A stretch of 19,228 nucleotides of DNA, from NCBI RefSeq assembly GCF_000717595.1, contig NZ_JNZO01000057.1:1-19228 (forward strand). Reading direction: 5' to 3'. The translations under genes and the position numbers were made by a program. Source of the stretch: Streptomyces flavochromogenes (lineage in GTDB: Bacteria; Actinomycetota; Actinomycetes; Streptomycetales; Streptomycetaceae). The notes beneath the pieces are model-generated. The model had not been told where the DNA came from and did not search any database. It saw only the letters and a program-made list of their open reading frames with translations. How positions within the stretch are numbered: position 1 is the first letter of the stretch; every line of letters starts with the position of its first letter. Shown piece by piece: positions 1 to 8,010 of this stretch.

Positions 1-202
1 TGACAGCTCAATCACAGGTTCGTCCATCACCCGTCGATCGTATCGACCGGCCAGCAGAGAGGGTGCTGAGAGATCGTTCACGGAAGTGCGGACAGAACCA
101 GGTTCAGGGAGCCTCATCACTCGGCAGGCACAGGCCCGATGGCCGCCGGCGCTGGGGCGGAAGAGGACTCGCGCAGCCTCCCTTGGGTGGAACGATCACG
201 GT

Positions 203-973
203 GTGACTGGTGTGATCACGGCGTCGGAGCCGTCCTGGATAGCCCCGTTCTCAGGGCTGAGCCCTCGCGCCTTCGGGAAGCTGGTGACCGTGCTGCGACG
301 TGAGGGGGCGGATGTGGTCCGCAAGGGCCGGCCGTGGAGTCTTCCGCTGGAGGACCGGGCTCTGCTGGTGGCCGCGTACTGGCGCACGAACCTGACCATG
401 CGGCAGCTCGCTCCGCTTTTCGGGGTGTCGAAGTCGGCGGCGGACCGGATCATCGACCATCTCGGGCCGATGTTCGCGCTCCAGCCCTGCAAGCGGTTCG
501 CCAAGGACGCCGTGCTCATTGTGGATGGGACCTTGGTTCCCACCCGGGACCACACCATCGCCGAGCGGTCGAAGAACTACCGGTACTCAACCAACCACCA
601 GGTCGTCATCGACGCCGACACCCGGCGCGTCGTCGTGGTCGGTCGACCGCTGGCCGGGAACCGCAACGACTGCAGGGCGTGGGAGGAGTCCGGCGCGAAG
701 GCCGCCGTCGGCAACACCCTCGTGATCGCCGACGGCGGATACCCGGGCACCGGACTCGTCATCCCGCATCGCCGAGAGCGTGGCCAGACCGAACTGCCGG
801 ACTGGAAAGAAGAGCACAACCGGTCCCACAAGCAGGTCCGGGCCCGGGTCGAGCACGTCTTCGCCCGCATGAAGACCTGGAAGATCCTCCGCGACTGCCG
901 CCTCAAGGGAGACGGTGTCCATCACGCGATGCTCGGCATCGCCCGGATGCACAACCTCGCTCTCGCCGGATAG
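203..973 (+). CDS. IS5-family transposase (DDE_Tnp_4 type), apparently intact
   Basis: Transposase of the IS5 superfamily, cutting and joining element ends by DDE chemistry. The reading frame is about 256 aa from GTG 203; an upstream in-frame ATG at 86 would add 39 residues of unusual composition, so I prefer 203 (GTG 212 is also possible). An N-terminal helix-turn-helix contains MRQLAPLFGVSKSAADRII. The catalytic acidic residues are visible in LIVDGTLVPT (first D), VIADGGYPGTG (second D) and RVEHVFARMKTWK (E), with the usual C-terminal HHAMLGIARMHNLALAG. The length matches the family and no frame break is seen, so this copy may be active. It is followed within 70 bp by its likely right end and then directly by an IS481 element. 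Family assignment is firm; the exact start is not. Confidence 0.88.
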   Translation: MTGVITASEPSWIAPFSGLSPRAFGKLVTVLRREGADVVRKGRPWSLPLEDRALLVAAYWRTNLTMRQLAPLFGVSKSAADRIIDHLGPMFALQPCKRFAKDAVLIVDGTLVPTRDHTIAERSKNYRYSTNHQVVIDADTRRVVVVGRPLAGNRNDCRAWEESGAKAAVGNTLVIADGGYPGTGLVIPHRRERGQTELPDWKEEHNRSHKQVRARVEHVFARMKTWKILRDCRLKGDGVHHAMLGIARMHNLALAG

Positions 974-1018
974 GCCAACGGGCTTCACCGTGATCAGCCA
1001 TTCCCGAGATGACCCGAA

Positions 1019-1039
1019 GATCATTTACGGGACAGCCCT
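1019..1039. repeat. Probable right end of the IS5-type element
   Basis: The bases GATCATTTACGGGACAGCCC lie 46 bp after the transposase stop and resemble the outer tip of Streptomyces IS5-type elements. I found no good inverted partner at the left: around 72-83 there is GATCGTTCACGG, which is a direct rather than inverted relative. The left boundary of the element therefore remains undefined. Confidence 0.4.
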
Positions 1040-2056
1040 TAGGTGTATTGACCCGCGGGGTTGTTGACGCTGCTGATGGGCGGGTGTCCGTTGAGTGCGG
1101 TGTGGCTGCGGTGGTGGTTGTAGGTGTGGAGGAAGTCTGTCAGGGCTTCGGTCCGCTCGGTGTTGGAGGTGTAGGGCCGCTGGTAGGCCCATTCGTCGAG
1201 CAGGGTGCGGTTGTAGCGTTCGGCCTTGCCATTGGTCTACGGCCGGTAGGGCCGGGTGAGCTTGCCTGTCGCGCCGAAGTCGGCCAGGACGGTCTTCCAG
1301 GCCAGGCCTTTGCGGTAGGCCCAGGCGTCGTCGGTCAGGACCCGTTCGATGCGGGTGATGCCGTGGCTGTGGAAGAACGCGGCCGCGCGGCTGAGGAAGG
1401 CCGCGCAGGTCGCGACCTTCTCGTCGGGGTGGATCTCGCTGTAGGCGAGGCGGGAGTGGTTGTCGACGGCGGAGTGGACGTAGTCGAAGCCCATGCCTCG
1501 GATCGGTCTGCCGGCCTGGCGGCCGTTGGTCTTGTGGCCGCCGCCGTCGGGGATCCGGCCGAGCTTCTTCACGTCCACGTGGATGAGTTCGCCGGGGCGG
1601 GTCGCGTTCGTAGCGGCGGATCATGACTCCGGTCGGCCGGTCCAGCCAGGCCGGCCGGTTCTGCCGGTGGCGGGTCAGGATCCGGTGGACGGTCGAGGTG
1701 GGCGGTCCCAGGATCGGGCCGATCCGGGCCGGCCCGAGTTTGCGGGCCTGGCGCAGGTCACAGACCCGGGTCTCGACGGCCGCCGGGGTCCGGTGCGGGG
1801 TCCTGCGCGGCCGACTGGATCGGTCGGCCAGACCCGCATCGCCTTCGGTCTTCCAACGGCGGACCCATTTGTGGGCCGTGGGCCGAGATATCCCCATCTC
1901 CGCGGCGACATGCGCGACCGGGCGGCCGGAACGGACACGTTCGACCAGCAGCCGCCTGCCGTGAATGGTCAGCCGGGCATTACGGTGGGACGCGAAGACC
2001 TCCGTGCGGTGTAGTCCTAGACACCTCCACCACACCGGAGGTCTTCGCCTGATCAA
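1039..2056 (-). pseudogene. IS481-family transposase, frameshifted and with an amber codon
   Basis: Integrase-fold DDE transposase. The N-terminal part reads from about 2056 (TTG) and holds a helix-turn-helix (RPVAHVAAEMGISRPTAHKW). Near 1597-1606 a run of C/G carries one extra base, and the frame moves to the one encoding HVDVKKLGRIPDGGGHKT (first D) and VLTDDAWAYRKGLAWK (second D). At 1237-1239 the conserved Gln of the RPYRPQTNGKAER motif is a TAG, most simply a C-to-T change of CAG. Beyond it the frame continues through NGKAERYNRTLLDEWAY (catalytic E) to the natural TAA at 1039-1041. Two independent lesions make it non-functional, although the terminal repeats are intact and might still be mobilised by a related transposase. 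Confidence 0.87.
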
Positions 2057-2096
2057 GACCCGGCACTGTTAACAACGCTCGTGGTCAATACACCTA
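1040..2096 (-). mobile_element. IS481-family insertion sequence, full length but inactive
   Basis: A 1057-bp element bounded by perfect 14-bp inverted repeats: TAGGTGTATTGACC at 1040-1053 and its complement at 2083-2096. The similarity continues inward after a 7-bp gap (TTGTTGAC at 1061-1068 against GTTAACAA at 2068-2075). The single gene inside, on the minus strand, is broken. The left tip touches the IS5 right end and the right tip forms the last three bases of the neighbouring MFS gene. No convincing target duplication is visible, perhaps because insertion next to the other element was followed by rearrangement. Confidence 0.85.
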
Positions 2097-3341
2097 GTCC
2101 GTGGTGATGGCGGAGCTGATGAGCCTGCTTGCACCCGGTGTCGTGTCTTGGGTCTTCTCGGTGGCGATGGCGGAAGCGGAGAGGAGCGTGGCTGTGGCGA
2201 GGCTGCCCCACAGGGCGGCCGGTCCGTGGGGTGCGAGAGTGGTGATGACTGCCGGGGAGACGGCGAGGCCGAAGCCTGTGGAGAGCTGGAAGCGCGCGAG
2301 GGTGCGTCCCAGGACATGGGTCGGGGCGAGGGCGGTGATGAGGGCGGTGGCGCTGCCGGCGTAGAGGATTTCGCCGAGGGTGCAGGCCAGGGACACCATG
2401 GCGATGGCCGGGGCGCTCCAGCCGCGTCCCAGTGAGGTGGCCGCCAGGAAGCCGAGGTAGGAGGCGGTGAGTACCATGCCGGCGAGAGCCAGCACGGTCC
2501 GCCGGGAGAAGCGGGACATGAGGACGGTGGGGGGAACCTGCAGGGTGACCACCAGCACCGTGTTGGCCACGAAGATGGCTGCCGACCACATCGGGGATGC
2601 GTGCAACTGGGTCACCAGGACCAGAGGGAGCGCGATTTCGGGGACGTTGAGGCAGAAGGCGTAGACCACGTTGGCGGCGAGCAGCGTGCGTATCTGGGGT
2701 GGCGGCCCGTCGTTCTTGCCTTTGTCCGGGATAGCGGCCGGATGCGTGTGCACGTGGACTGACCACGTCAATGCCGCCGCAGTGAGATAGGCGAGAGCGG
2801 TGACGGCTGCCAGTGCCTGCAATGCGGTGGTGCCGCCCGCCAGGCATGCGGTGGCGAGGAGGGCGCCCGCGCCCAGGCCGGCGTTGCGCAGGGCGCGGCC
2901 TGCCGCGAGAGCGGCGTCGCGTTCGCGGCCGTGGGCGACCGTGGCCACGAGGGCTGCGTGGGCGGCCGGCCATGCCTGGTTGCCGATGCCGAGGAACAGC
3001 GCCGCCGTCGCGAACAGCCAGACGTGCCCTGTCGGGGTGACCGGCAGCAGCCCCACGCCCAGCACCCGCACCAGCATCGACGCCGCCACTACCGTGCTGC
3101 GTGCACCCCGGTCCAGCCACCGGCCCACCGCGGGCATGCACACCAGACCGACAACGACACCGGCCGTCATGGCAATGCCGGCGGCGGGTGCGGACAGCTT
3201 CAGCACGGTCACCCCGTAGAGCAGCAGAAAGGGCCGCAGCAGGCCGGTGCCGAGCGCGTCCACGGCCAGGGCGACGGCATAGCGGGGCCCTCCGGAGGCA
3301 CGGACGAGGGCGCGAGGCCGGATCTTGGTGGTGGTTGCCAT
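2094..3341 (-). CDS. MFS transporter (drug-efflux type)
   Basis: A 415-aa integral membrane protein of the major facilitator superfamily with about 12 hydrophobic segments. The first half has the cytoplasmic loop VGRWLDRGARSTVV, the MFS motif-A position between TM2 and TM3; the second half has the equivalent MSRFSRRTVLALAG. A charged central loop (HTHPAAIPDKGKNDGPPPQ) separates the halves. ATG 3341 is preferred because MATTTKIRPRALVR begins a typical short cytoplasmic N-terminus; GTG 3377 would add 12 residues. No good ribosome site precedes 3341, so a leaderless or weakly translated message is possible. It is divergent from a DUF5937/ArsR regulator, which suggests regulated export of a toxic compound; the substrate cannot be inferred. 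The stop codon (2096-2094) lies in the terminal repeat of the IS481 element, so a few C-terminal residues may be missing or altered. Confidence 0.85.
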   Translation of the reverse strand: MATTTKIRPRALVRASGGPRYAVALAVDALGTGLLRPFLLLYGVTVLKLSAPAAGIAMTAGVVVGLVCMPAVGRWLDRGARSTVVAASMLVRVLGVGLLPVTPTGHVWLFATAALFLGIGNQAWPAAHAALVATVAHGRERDAALAAGRALRNAGLGAGALLATACLAGGTTALQALAAVTALAYLTAAALTWSVHVHTHPAAIPDKGKNDGPPPQIRTLLAANVVYAFCLNVPEIALPLVLVTQLHASPMWSAAIFVANTVLVVTLQVPPTVLMSRFSRRTVLALAGMVLTASYLGFLAATSLGRGWSAPAIAMVSLACTLGEILYAGSATALITALAPTHVLGRTLARFQLSTGFGLAVSPAVITTLAPHGPAALWGSLATATLLSASAIATEKTQDTTPGASRLISSAITTD

Positions 3342-3382
3342 GGCGTCAACGGTGCGTTGGGCCGCCGGGCCGGCCACGCCGG

Positions 3383-3399
3383 TTGACGACCATCGTCAA
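3383..3399. promoter_or_regulatory. Probable operator between MFS and ArsR genes
   Basis: Perfect 7-bp arms with a 3-bp centre, TTGACGA-CCA-TCGTCAA, lie midway in the 99-bp divergent intergenic region. The size and dyad symmetry suit a winged-helix ArsR dimer. A second small dyad, CAACG-GTG-CGTTG, is at 3347-3359 just upstream of the MFS start. Inference: the regulator binds here to control both genes. Confidence 0.55.
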
Positions 3400-3440
3400 T
3401 CGATGCCGTCGCCGGCCATCGGACCGGTGATGATGAGGGG

Positions 3441-4526
3441 GTGACGTTGAGGATCGACATCAGCGGCCTGCCGTCCGAGCGATTGCGGTTCGCCGCCTCC
3501 CCGCTGGCCGAGCTGACCGCGATGCTGCACGTGCTGGCCGAACCCGGGCATCATCCGCGACTCGCCGGCTGGGCCGGGGACGTCTGGGCCACGCTGCGGC
3601 CGGAGCTGGCCGAGCGGCTGCGGGAGGCGGAGTTCCTCTGGCGTTCCTCACGAGCCGATTTCCTGGTCCCCGCCCGGCCCCGGTCGACCCTCGCCGAGGA
3701 GTTGGACGACGTGGACCGGATCGACGACGAAATGTACGTGAGTTCCGCGCTCACTACCACGTGCGGCAGCAACCGGGTCCACTTCGCCACGCCATCGCCG
3801 CTCACCGACGCGACGGCGCGCGAGCGGGCCCTGGACCTCGCCCAGGCCCGCGGCCCGCTGCAAGAGACCTTCGCGGAACGGCTGCTCGAAGACCCGGCCG
3901 GCGTACGGGCACGGGTGCGCCGCACCCTCGAGCAGTGCGCCGATGCCTTCTTCGACGCGGCCTGGAGGAGCGTCGCCGTGCAACTGGCCACCGACCAGCG
4001 TCTGAAGAACGATCTGCTGAAGCGCCAGGGCATCGGGGCGGCACTCGCCTCGGTCTCTGGCGCGCTCGCCCTGGCACCGGACGGCGACTGCATCATCGTG
4101 GACAAGCTGCAGGACAAGGCGACCGCCGCCCACGGCGCCGGGGTCACCTTCATCCCCAGCGTCTTCGGTCGGCCGCACCTGGTGGCGGTCCACGCGCCCG
4201 GGTGGCAGCCGGTGGTGCAGTACCCCGTGGCCGAGCCGAGTCCATCAGAGCCGGTGTCGCTGGAAACCGTCACGCTGCGGCTGGAGGCGCTCGCCCATCC
4301 GGTACGGCTGCGGCTGCTGCGTACCTTGGCCCGCGGCCCGCACACCACCGGCGAGCTGGCCCACGCCTGGGAACTTTCACCCCCGGAGGTATCCCGCCAC
4401 CTCGCCGTCCTGCGCCGCGCCGGGCTGCTCACGGCCCGGCGGCGTGGCCGCTACGTCCACTACACCCTCGACCTGTCCGCGATGACGACGCTGGGGACGA
4501 ACCTGCTGTCGGCCGTGCTGCGCTGA
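3441..4526 (+). CDS. DUF5937 / ArsR-type winged-helix transcriptional regulator
   Basis: A 361-aa DNA-binding regulator with a large N-terminal domain of the DUF5937 type (about residues 1-260, opening with IDISGLPSERLRFAASPLAEL) and a C-terminal ArsR winged helix at about 274-344. The recognition helix region reads LSPPEVSRHLAVLRRAGLL, and the wing RRRGRYVHYTLD. The classic ArsR metal-binding Cys motif is absent, so a metal sensor is unlikely; the N-terminal domain probably senses a small molecule. Start GTG 3441 follows a GAGGGG stretch; TTG 3447 is an alternative. It is divergent from the MFS exporter with a dyad operator between them, so repression of the exporter and itself is the simplest model. 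Confidence 0.85.
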   Translation: MTLRIDISGLPSERLRFAASPLAELTAMLHVLAEPGHHPRLAGWAGDVWATLRPELAERLREAEFLWRSSRADFLVPARPRSTLAEELDDVDRIDDEMYVSSALTTTCGSNRVHFATPSPLTDATARERALDLAQARGPLQETFAERLLEDPAGVRARVRRTLEQCADAFFDAAWRSVAVQLATDQRLKNDLLKRQGIGAALASVSGALALAPDGDCIIVDKLQDKATAAHGAGVTFIPSVFGRPHLVAVHAPGWQPVVQYPVAEPSPSEPVSLETVTLRLEALAHPVRLRLLRTLARGPHTTGELAHAWELSPPEVSRHLAVLRRAGLLTARRRGRYVHYTLDLSAMTTLGTNLLSAVLR

Positions 4527-4799
4527 GCGCCTTCGGTACTCGGTGGTTTCGCCTGCCGGCGGGCGGGCGACCTCCGGCTTCGTAGCCCCGTCCGCCACTG
4601 GTTCGTCGGCACACCCGGGCGCCGACTCGTCGCGAGCTCGCCGCCCGCGCATCCGCGGTTTGGGAGTTGATACCTGAAGTCGCGCCGGCGTGCCTGTCTG
4701 ACACGGCTGCGGCCGATCGCCTCCGCCCTGCTGTGAAACGTGATTGGCGAGCCACGCGAGCACGGCCTCGAGGGTTGCCACCGACGTGGACCGGGTTCT

Positions 4800-5134
4800 A
4801 CGCCGCCGTGACCTCAAGCCTTTCAAGCAGACGGCGATGCCTTCGTTGCGGGTGGCGGTCGCATCGTGTATCCGCCCTGGTCGCAGGGCATCGGTCCAGA
4901 GCGTGCGGCCCTGGTGGTCGGCGACGATGGTGGCCTTCATGCTGTTCTGCTTCTTCTTGCCCGAGACGAACGCCAGGCGTCCGCCATGTGCCTTGTGACG
5001 ACGGCCCTCGACCACGGCTGCCACGGGCCGGCCAACTCCTCCGCCAAACAAGCCCGATGCTGCTGGGAGATATCGGTGAAGAGCTGACGCGCGAGGATTC
5101 TCCGGTTGGTCGTGATCACCACGGGCTGGATCAT
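4800..5134 (-). pseudogene. IS5-family transposase remnant with internal deletion
   Basis: Two pieces of an IS5-type transposase in different frames on the minus strand. The N-terminal piece (5134 to about 5014) reads MIQPVVITTNRRILARQL and ends in HRACLAEELAGPW. It is followed after only about 40 bp by the central piece (about 4990-4823) with AFVSGKKKQNSMKATIVAD and GRIHDATATRNEGIA. In intact members these motifs lie more than 100 residues apart, so the helix-turn-helix and first catalytic Asp region have been deleted. The part after EGIAVCL is not recognisable, so the C-terminal catalytic Glu is also gone. It is dead and undergoing erosion. The same KKKQN motif recurs in another remnant at about 17,910. 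Confidence 0.72.
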
Positions 5135-5443
5135 CCCACCCTCGCGCGATCACCCCTCAACCGCAATCACGCACCAGCTCGCAACTGGTCGTTTCGGAGT
5201 GAGGTCCGCGGGCGGCGGAAGCACATGAGGCTGCAGGCCAGTTCGAGCACGCCTTGGTCGAGACCGGCGCGTCGACGAGCATGTCCACCGCGATGGCGAG
5301 CGCAGCATCGGGCACCCGGCACCCGGCACCTGGCACCCGGCTCCCGGCACGCGCACGAGGACGTGCAGCATTGATCTGATGAATCGTCAACTTGCGCTGT
5401 ACTATGTCTACTTCGCGTAACCAGTGCGGGGGGATGGTACGGC
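5135..5443. other. Intergenic region upstream of the WXG operon
   Basis: I see no gene here. It holds a 7-bp tandem repeat (5311-5352), then a relatively AT-rich stretch (5370-5420) with a TACTAT -10-like hexamer at 5400-5405 that would place a transcription start about 30 bp before the ATG at 5444. No matching -35 box is evident. Confidence 0.5.
5311..5352. repeat. 7-bp tandem repeat, six units
   Basis: Six consecutive heptamers with consensus GGCACCC: units start at 5311, 5318, 5325, 5332, 5339 and 5346; units 1, 2 and 4 are exact and the others have one substitution each. It lies about 90 bp upstream of the WXG operon and may vary in length between strains by slippage. Confidence 0.8.
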
Positions 5444-5929
5444 ATGACGTTCAATCAGGAGTGGTCCGGCCTCATGTCCGAGGCGAAGGGGCGGCAATCG
5501 GTCGGGATGCGGCTCAATGCGGGGGAGACTCCTCCCGGCACCCCTGGGTCCGGTTCGCCCTTCGACTTAGTGGTCACCCAGGACGACCTGGGCGCGGTCG
5601 GCAACCAGGCCTTCCTGCTGCACGCCGAGCTGCGGAGGAAGGCCGACATTGCCGGCGCGGGCCGTAACACCAGCGGAGCCGGCTCGACCGCCCAGGCGGC
5701 GCAGGAGCTGTCGGCGCACAACATGGCCATGGGAGACGAGCTATCCACGACGCTCTCCGTCTGGGACTCGCAGGTCAAGACCGTCCTGCAGATGTGCGCC
5801 CATATCTCCAACCACCTGAACTACTCCCAGAAGACCCACGCGAAGAACGACGAATTGATCGAGGCGTCCTTGCGTGGCCGTGACGGCTCTGCGATGCCAG
5901 TGTCCGAGCTCTCCAAGTACATGTCGTAG
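5444..5929 (+). CDS. Small helical partner protein of the WXG operon
   Basis: A 161-aa protein without signal peptide or membrane segment. The N-terminus (MTFNQEWSGLMSEAK) leads into a Gly/Pro-rich linker (about 25-40), then DLVVTQDDLGAVGNQAFLLHAELRRKADIA and a long predicted helix (TLSVWDSQVKTVLQMCAHISNHLNY) followed by a polar helix. The two-helix, heptad-like organisation resembles WXG100/ESX-type proteins but there is no WxG motif. I recall proteins of this shape commonly preceding a WxG-containing protein in Streptomyces genomes, often annotated hypothetical. Start ATG 5444 has a GGGGGGAT ribosome site 10 bp upstream. It lies 29 bp from the next gene and so is co-transcribed; a chaperone or co-secreted partner role is inferred, not shown. 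Confidence 0.75.
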   Translation: MTFNQEWSGLMSEAKGRQSVGMRLNAGETPPGTPGSGSPFDLVVTQDDLGAVGNQAFLLHAELRRKADIAGAGRNTSGAGSTAQAAQELSAHNMAMGDELSTTLSVWDSQVKTVLQMCAHISNHLNYSQKTHAKNDELIEASLRGRDGSAMPVSELSKYMS

Positions 5930-5958
5930 GGCGAGCGGGCAGAAGGGGCGCAGCAGCG

Positions 5959-7452
5959 GTGTTCACATACAGGGATCTCGTCGAGTTGGATCTCGGCAAA
6001 CTCGGCACGGCCGTCGCCGGCTGGAAGACCATGGCCGACGAACTCGACAAACTGCGGACCGAGGTCTACGACGGCTTGGTGCAGATGTCCGACTCGGCCG
6101 AGTGGGAAGGTGTCAACGCCACGGTCACCAAGGATTTCGTGCGTGGGACCGCCAAGGAATTCCTCGATCTGCACGCGGAGGCACAGAGCATCCACCGGGT
6201 GCTGGAGGACGCGCATGCCGAGCTGACGCACATTCAGAAGCAGGTCGTGTCGCTGGCCGAACAAGCCAAGGGCGGAGACGGGACTGGGGGCGCCCCTCCC
6301 GCGCCCCTGATGGTGTCCGTCGGGGTCGGCGGCGTCGTGCGGGTGACAGAGTTGCGATGCACGCCGGAACCGGCCTCACAGCGCACCAAAGACTTGATGC
6401 AGTGGTACGCCGACACGATCACCGGCCTGGTGGCCCACGCCGCGGAGATCGACGGCGCCGCCGCTCGCGCTCTCAAGGCAAGTCACGGAGGCGACCCGCT
6501 CAACGCCGGCCACGCCACGTACACCTCCCTTGACGAGGACCAACTGCCGCGCGCCATGGATCTGGCCTCGCGGGGCGGGAAGGCTACCAACCCGCAGAGG
6601 GGCGAGCTGCGGCGGCTTTGGGAGTCGCTGAGCCCGACCGCGCGGGGCGAGCTGTGGATGGCGCGCAAGAACGAACTGCTGGCGGCGGGTCTCCTCGACC
6701 CCACAGTCAAGCGAGCTGCGCCGGACGCCGGATCGGGGCCCTACGACGTCAAGTCGCCGAGCCTGAAGGACCGGTGGACGAGGGAGAAGATGAAGATGAT
6801 CGTCGAGGGCGCCGACTTCGGAGGTCTCGACGATGCCTCCCGCCATATGGCGCACTATCTGGGCAACGACGGCGATCCCCTGAAGCTGCCCGTGGACAAG
6901 ATGATGTCCGACGACAAAGACTTCAGGACCCATATCGACAATGCGGTCAAGGAAGAGCTGCCCGCGTGGCGTGAGCAGGCGCTGGAAGAATTCCGCAGGA
7001 ACGGCGGACAGCCGGTCGCCATTCCAGTGGAGACCGATAACCGCGACTTCAGCTTTGATAAGGACACGGACAAGAATTGGTTCTATGCGGTCGGGTCGAC
7101 GAGGTCCAACGTGACCGGGGTGGTGACGGTGACGCCGGATGCCAACGGTCAGCCCTCGGTCCGTCTCGACTACCAGGCCAACGTGTGGGACCGCTACAAC
7201 TGGGACAAGGACAAGGGCGTCACAATAGTCGGGATGGGGGTCCCGGACGGGGAGCTGGCGAAAATGCACACCACGGGCCTCGCCCGGGAGTTCGACATGT
7301 CGGGCAGCAGCTCGGTCAAGCAGTACGACCTGGGCGGTTCCACTCCGAGCGGGCAACCGCTCCCCGCCCCGGACGAACCTGGCCGGGAAGGCACGCGCAC
7401 GGACCCGGAACGGGAACAGCAGGGAGTCCGCGACGACGGCGGACACCGCTGA
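5959..7452 (+). CDS. WXG-motif secreted effector-like protein with uncharacterised C-terminal domain
   Basis: A 497-aa protein beginning with a WXG100-type helical hairpin: helix one (YRDLVELDLGKLGTAVAGWK), turn motif AEWEG at residues 47-51 (W49-x-G51), then helix two and a further long helix (EFLDLHAEAQSIHRVLEDAH). There is no Sec signal, consistent with type VII (ESX-like) export. A second helical segment (about 135-200) contains HAAEIDGAAARAL and NAGHATYTSLDED. The C-terminal domain (about 255-455) has WFYAVGSTRSNVTGVVTVTP, YQANVWDRYNWDKDKGVTIVG and GLAREFDMSGSS. I recognise no catalytic motif of known toxins; a lipid II phosphatase or nuclease match was considered and not supported. The tail after 455 is Pro/charged and disordered. 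GTG 5959 has AGAAGGGG upstream. Probably the operon's effector; function unknown. Confidence 0.78.
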   Translation: MFTYRDLVELDLGKLGTAVAGWKTMADELDKLRTEVYDGLVQMSDSAEWEGVNATVTKDFVRGTAKEFLDLHAEAQSIHRVLEDAHAELTHIQKQVVSLAEQAKGGDGTGGAPPAPLMVSVGVGGVVRVTELRCTPEPASQRTKDLMQWYADTITGLVAHAAEIDGAAARALKASHGGDPLNAGHATYTSLDEDQLPRAMDLASRGGKATNPQRGELRRLWESLSPTARGELWMARKNELLAAGLLDPTVKRAAPDAGSGPYDVKSPSLKDRWTREKMKMIVEGADFGGLDDASRHMAHYLGNDGDPLKLPVDKMMSDDKDFRTHIDNAVKEELPAWREQALEEFRRNGGQPVAIPVETDNRDFSFDKDTDKNWFYAVGSTRSNVTGVVTVTPDANGQPSVRLDYQANVWDRYNWDKDKGVTIVGMGVPDGELAKMHTTGLAREFDMSGSSSVKQYDLGGSTPSGQPLPAPDEPGREGTRTDPEREQQGVRDDGGHR

Positions 7453-7533
7453 AGCGTTCTCCAACGAGCCCCACCACCCGACTGCAGCCGGCGGCACATT
7501 CGCATCCGAATCCGCACGCATCAGGAGTAGTCA

Positions 7534-7977
7534 GTGCGCCGCCCAGTCGCTGTCCTCACAGGCGTAGTCCTCACCGTGGCCGCAGCGGCCGTTGCCGCTG
7601 CGCTCGTCGTGCAGGACGCAGTTTCCGACCACGTGAACCAAGAGGAAGGCTGCTGGTGGTCGAGCGGTGTCACGCCTGCCTGGATGTGCGAACAGATCGG
7701 CATCGGGGTCCCGGCGGAGGCCTCGGACCGGCGTGCCGGGTACAGGACCGGCGAGCGCTACGACGTCGGACTTCTCGCTTTCACCCTGCCCACCAAGGAC
7801 GCCGATGCCTATCTGCTGCCGTCGAGGCCGGAGGAAACCGAGATGATCCCGAACCTGCACCCCCAGCAGAAGGGTTACCTTTTCGCGCAACCACTCGAGT
7901 CAGTTCGTACGCGTGTCTACATCAGGTCAACGATCGAGCCAGGTGTGACGCCTCCGCCGGCTGTGCCGACGAAGTAG
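7534..7977 (+). CDS. Membrane-anchored small protein, third gene of the WXG operon
   Basis: A 147-aa protein with a single N-terminal hydrophobic segment (about residues 6-28, rich in Val and Ala) after two arginines, typical of a signal anchor or uncleaved signal. There is no lipobox cysteine. The outer part has a paired-cysteine region (GCWW...WMCEQIGIGVP) and ends in a Pro/Thr tail. GTG 7534 is supported by AGGAG at 7523-7527. It follows the WXG protein by 81 bp without a terminator and is closed by a strong hairpin, so it belongs to the same transcription unit. No family recognised. By position it could be an immunity protein guarding the outer membrane face or an accessory to secretion; neither is demonstrated. 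Confidence 0.72.
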   Translation: MRRPVAVLTGVVLTVAAAAVAAALVVQDAVSDHVNQEEGCWWSSGVTPAWMCEQIGIGVPAEASDRRAGYRTGERYDVGLLAFTLPTKDADAYLLPSRPEETEMIPNLHPQQKGYLFAQPLESVRTRVYIRSTIEPGVTPPPAVPTK

Positions 7978-8010
7978 GGGCGGACGGCCCTACGACGGGG
8001 TCGATCGCCA

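Noticed and set aside
72..1031. GATCGTTCACGG (72-83) and GATCATTTACGG (1019-1030) as terminal inverted repeats of the IS5 element
   Set aside because: They are in the same orientation, so they are direct, not inverted, copies; the left end remains unresolved.
2053..3141. Second long minus-strand frame through the MFS gene
   Set aside because: Arg/His/Pro-rich shadow of the transporter in another frame.
5959..7452. Colicin M-like lipid II phosphatase for the C-terminal domain of the WXG protein
   Set aside because: DRYNWD superficially recalls the Asp/Tyr/Asp motif, but the spacing and following His/Arg of that family are not seen.
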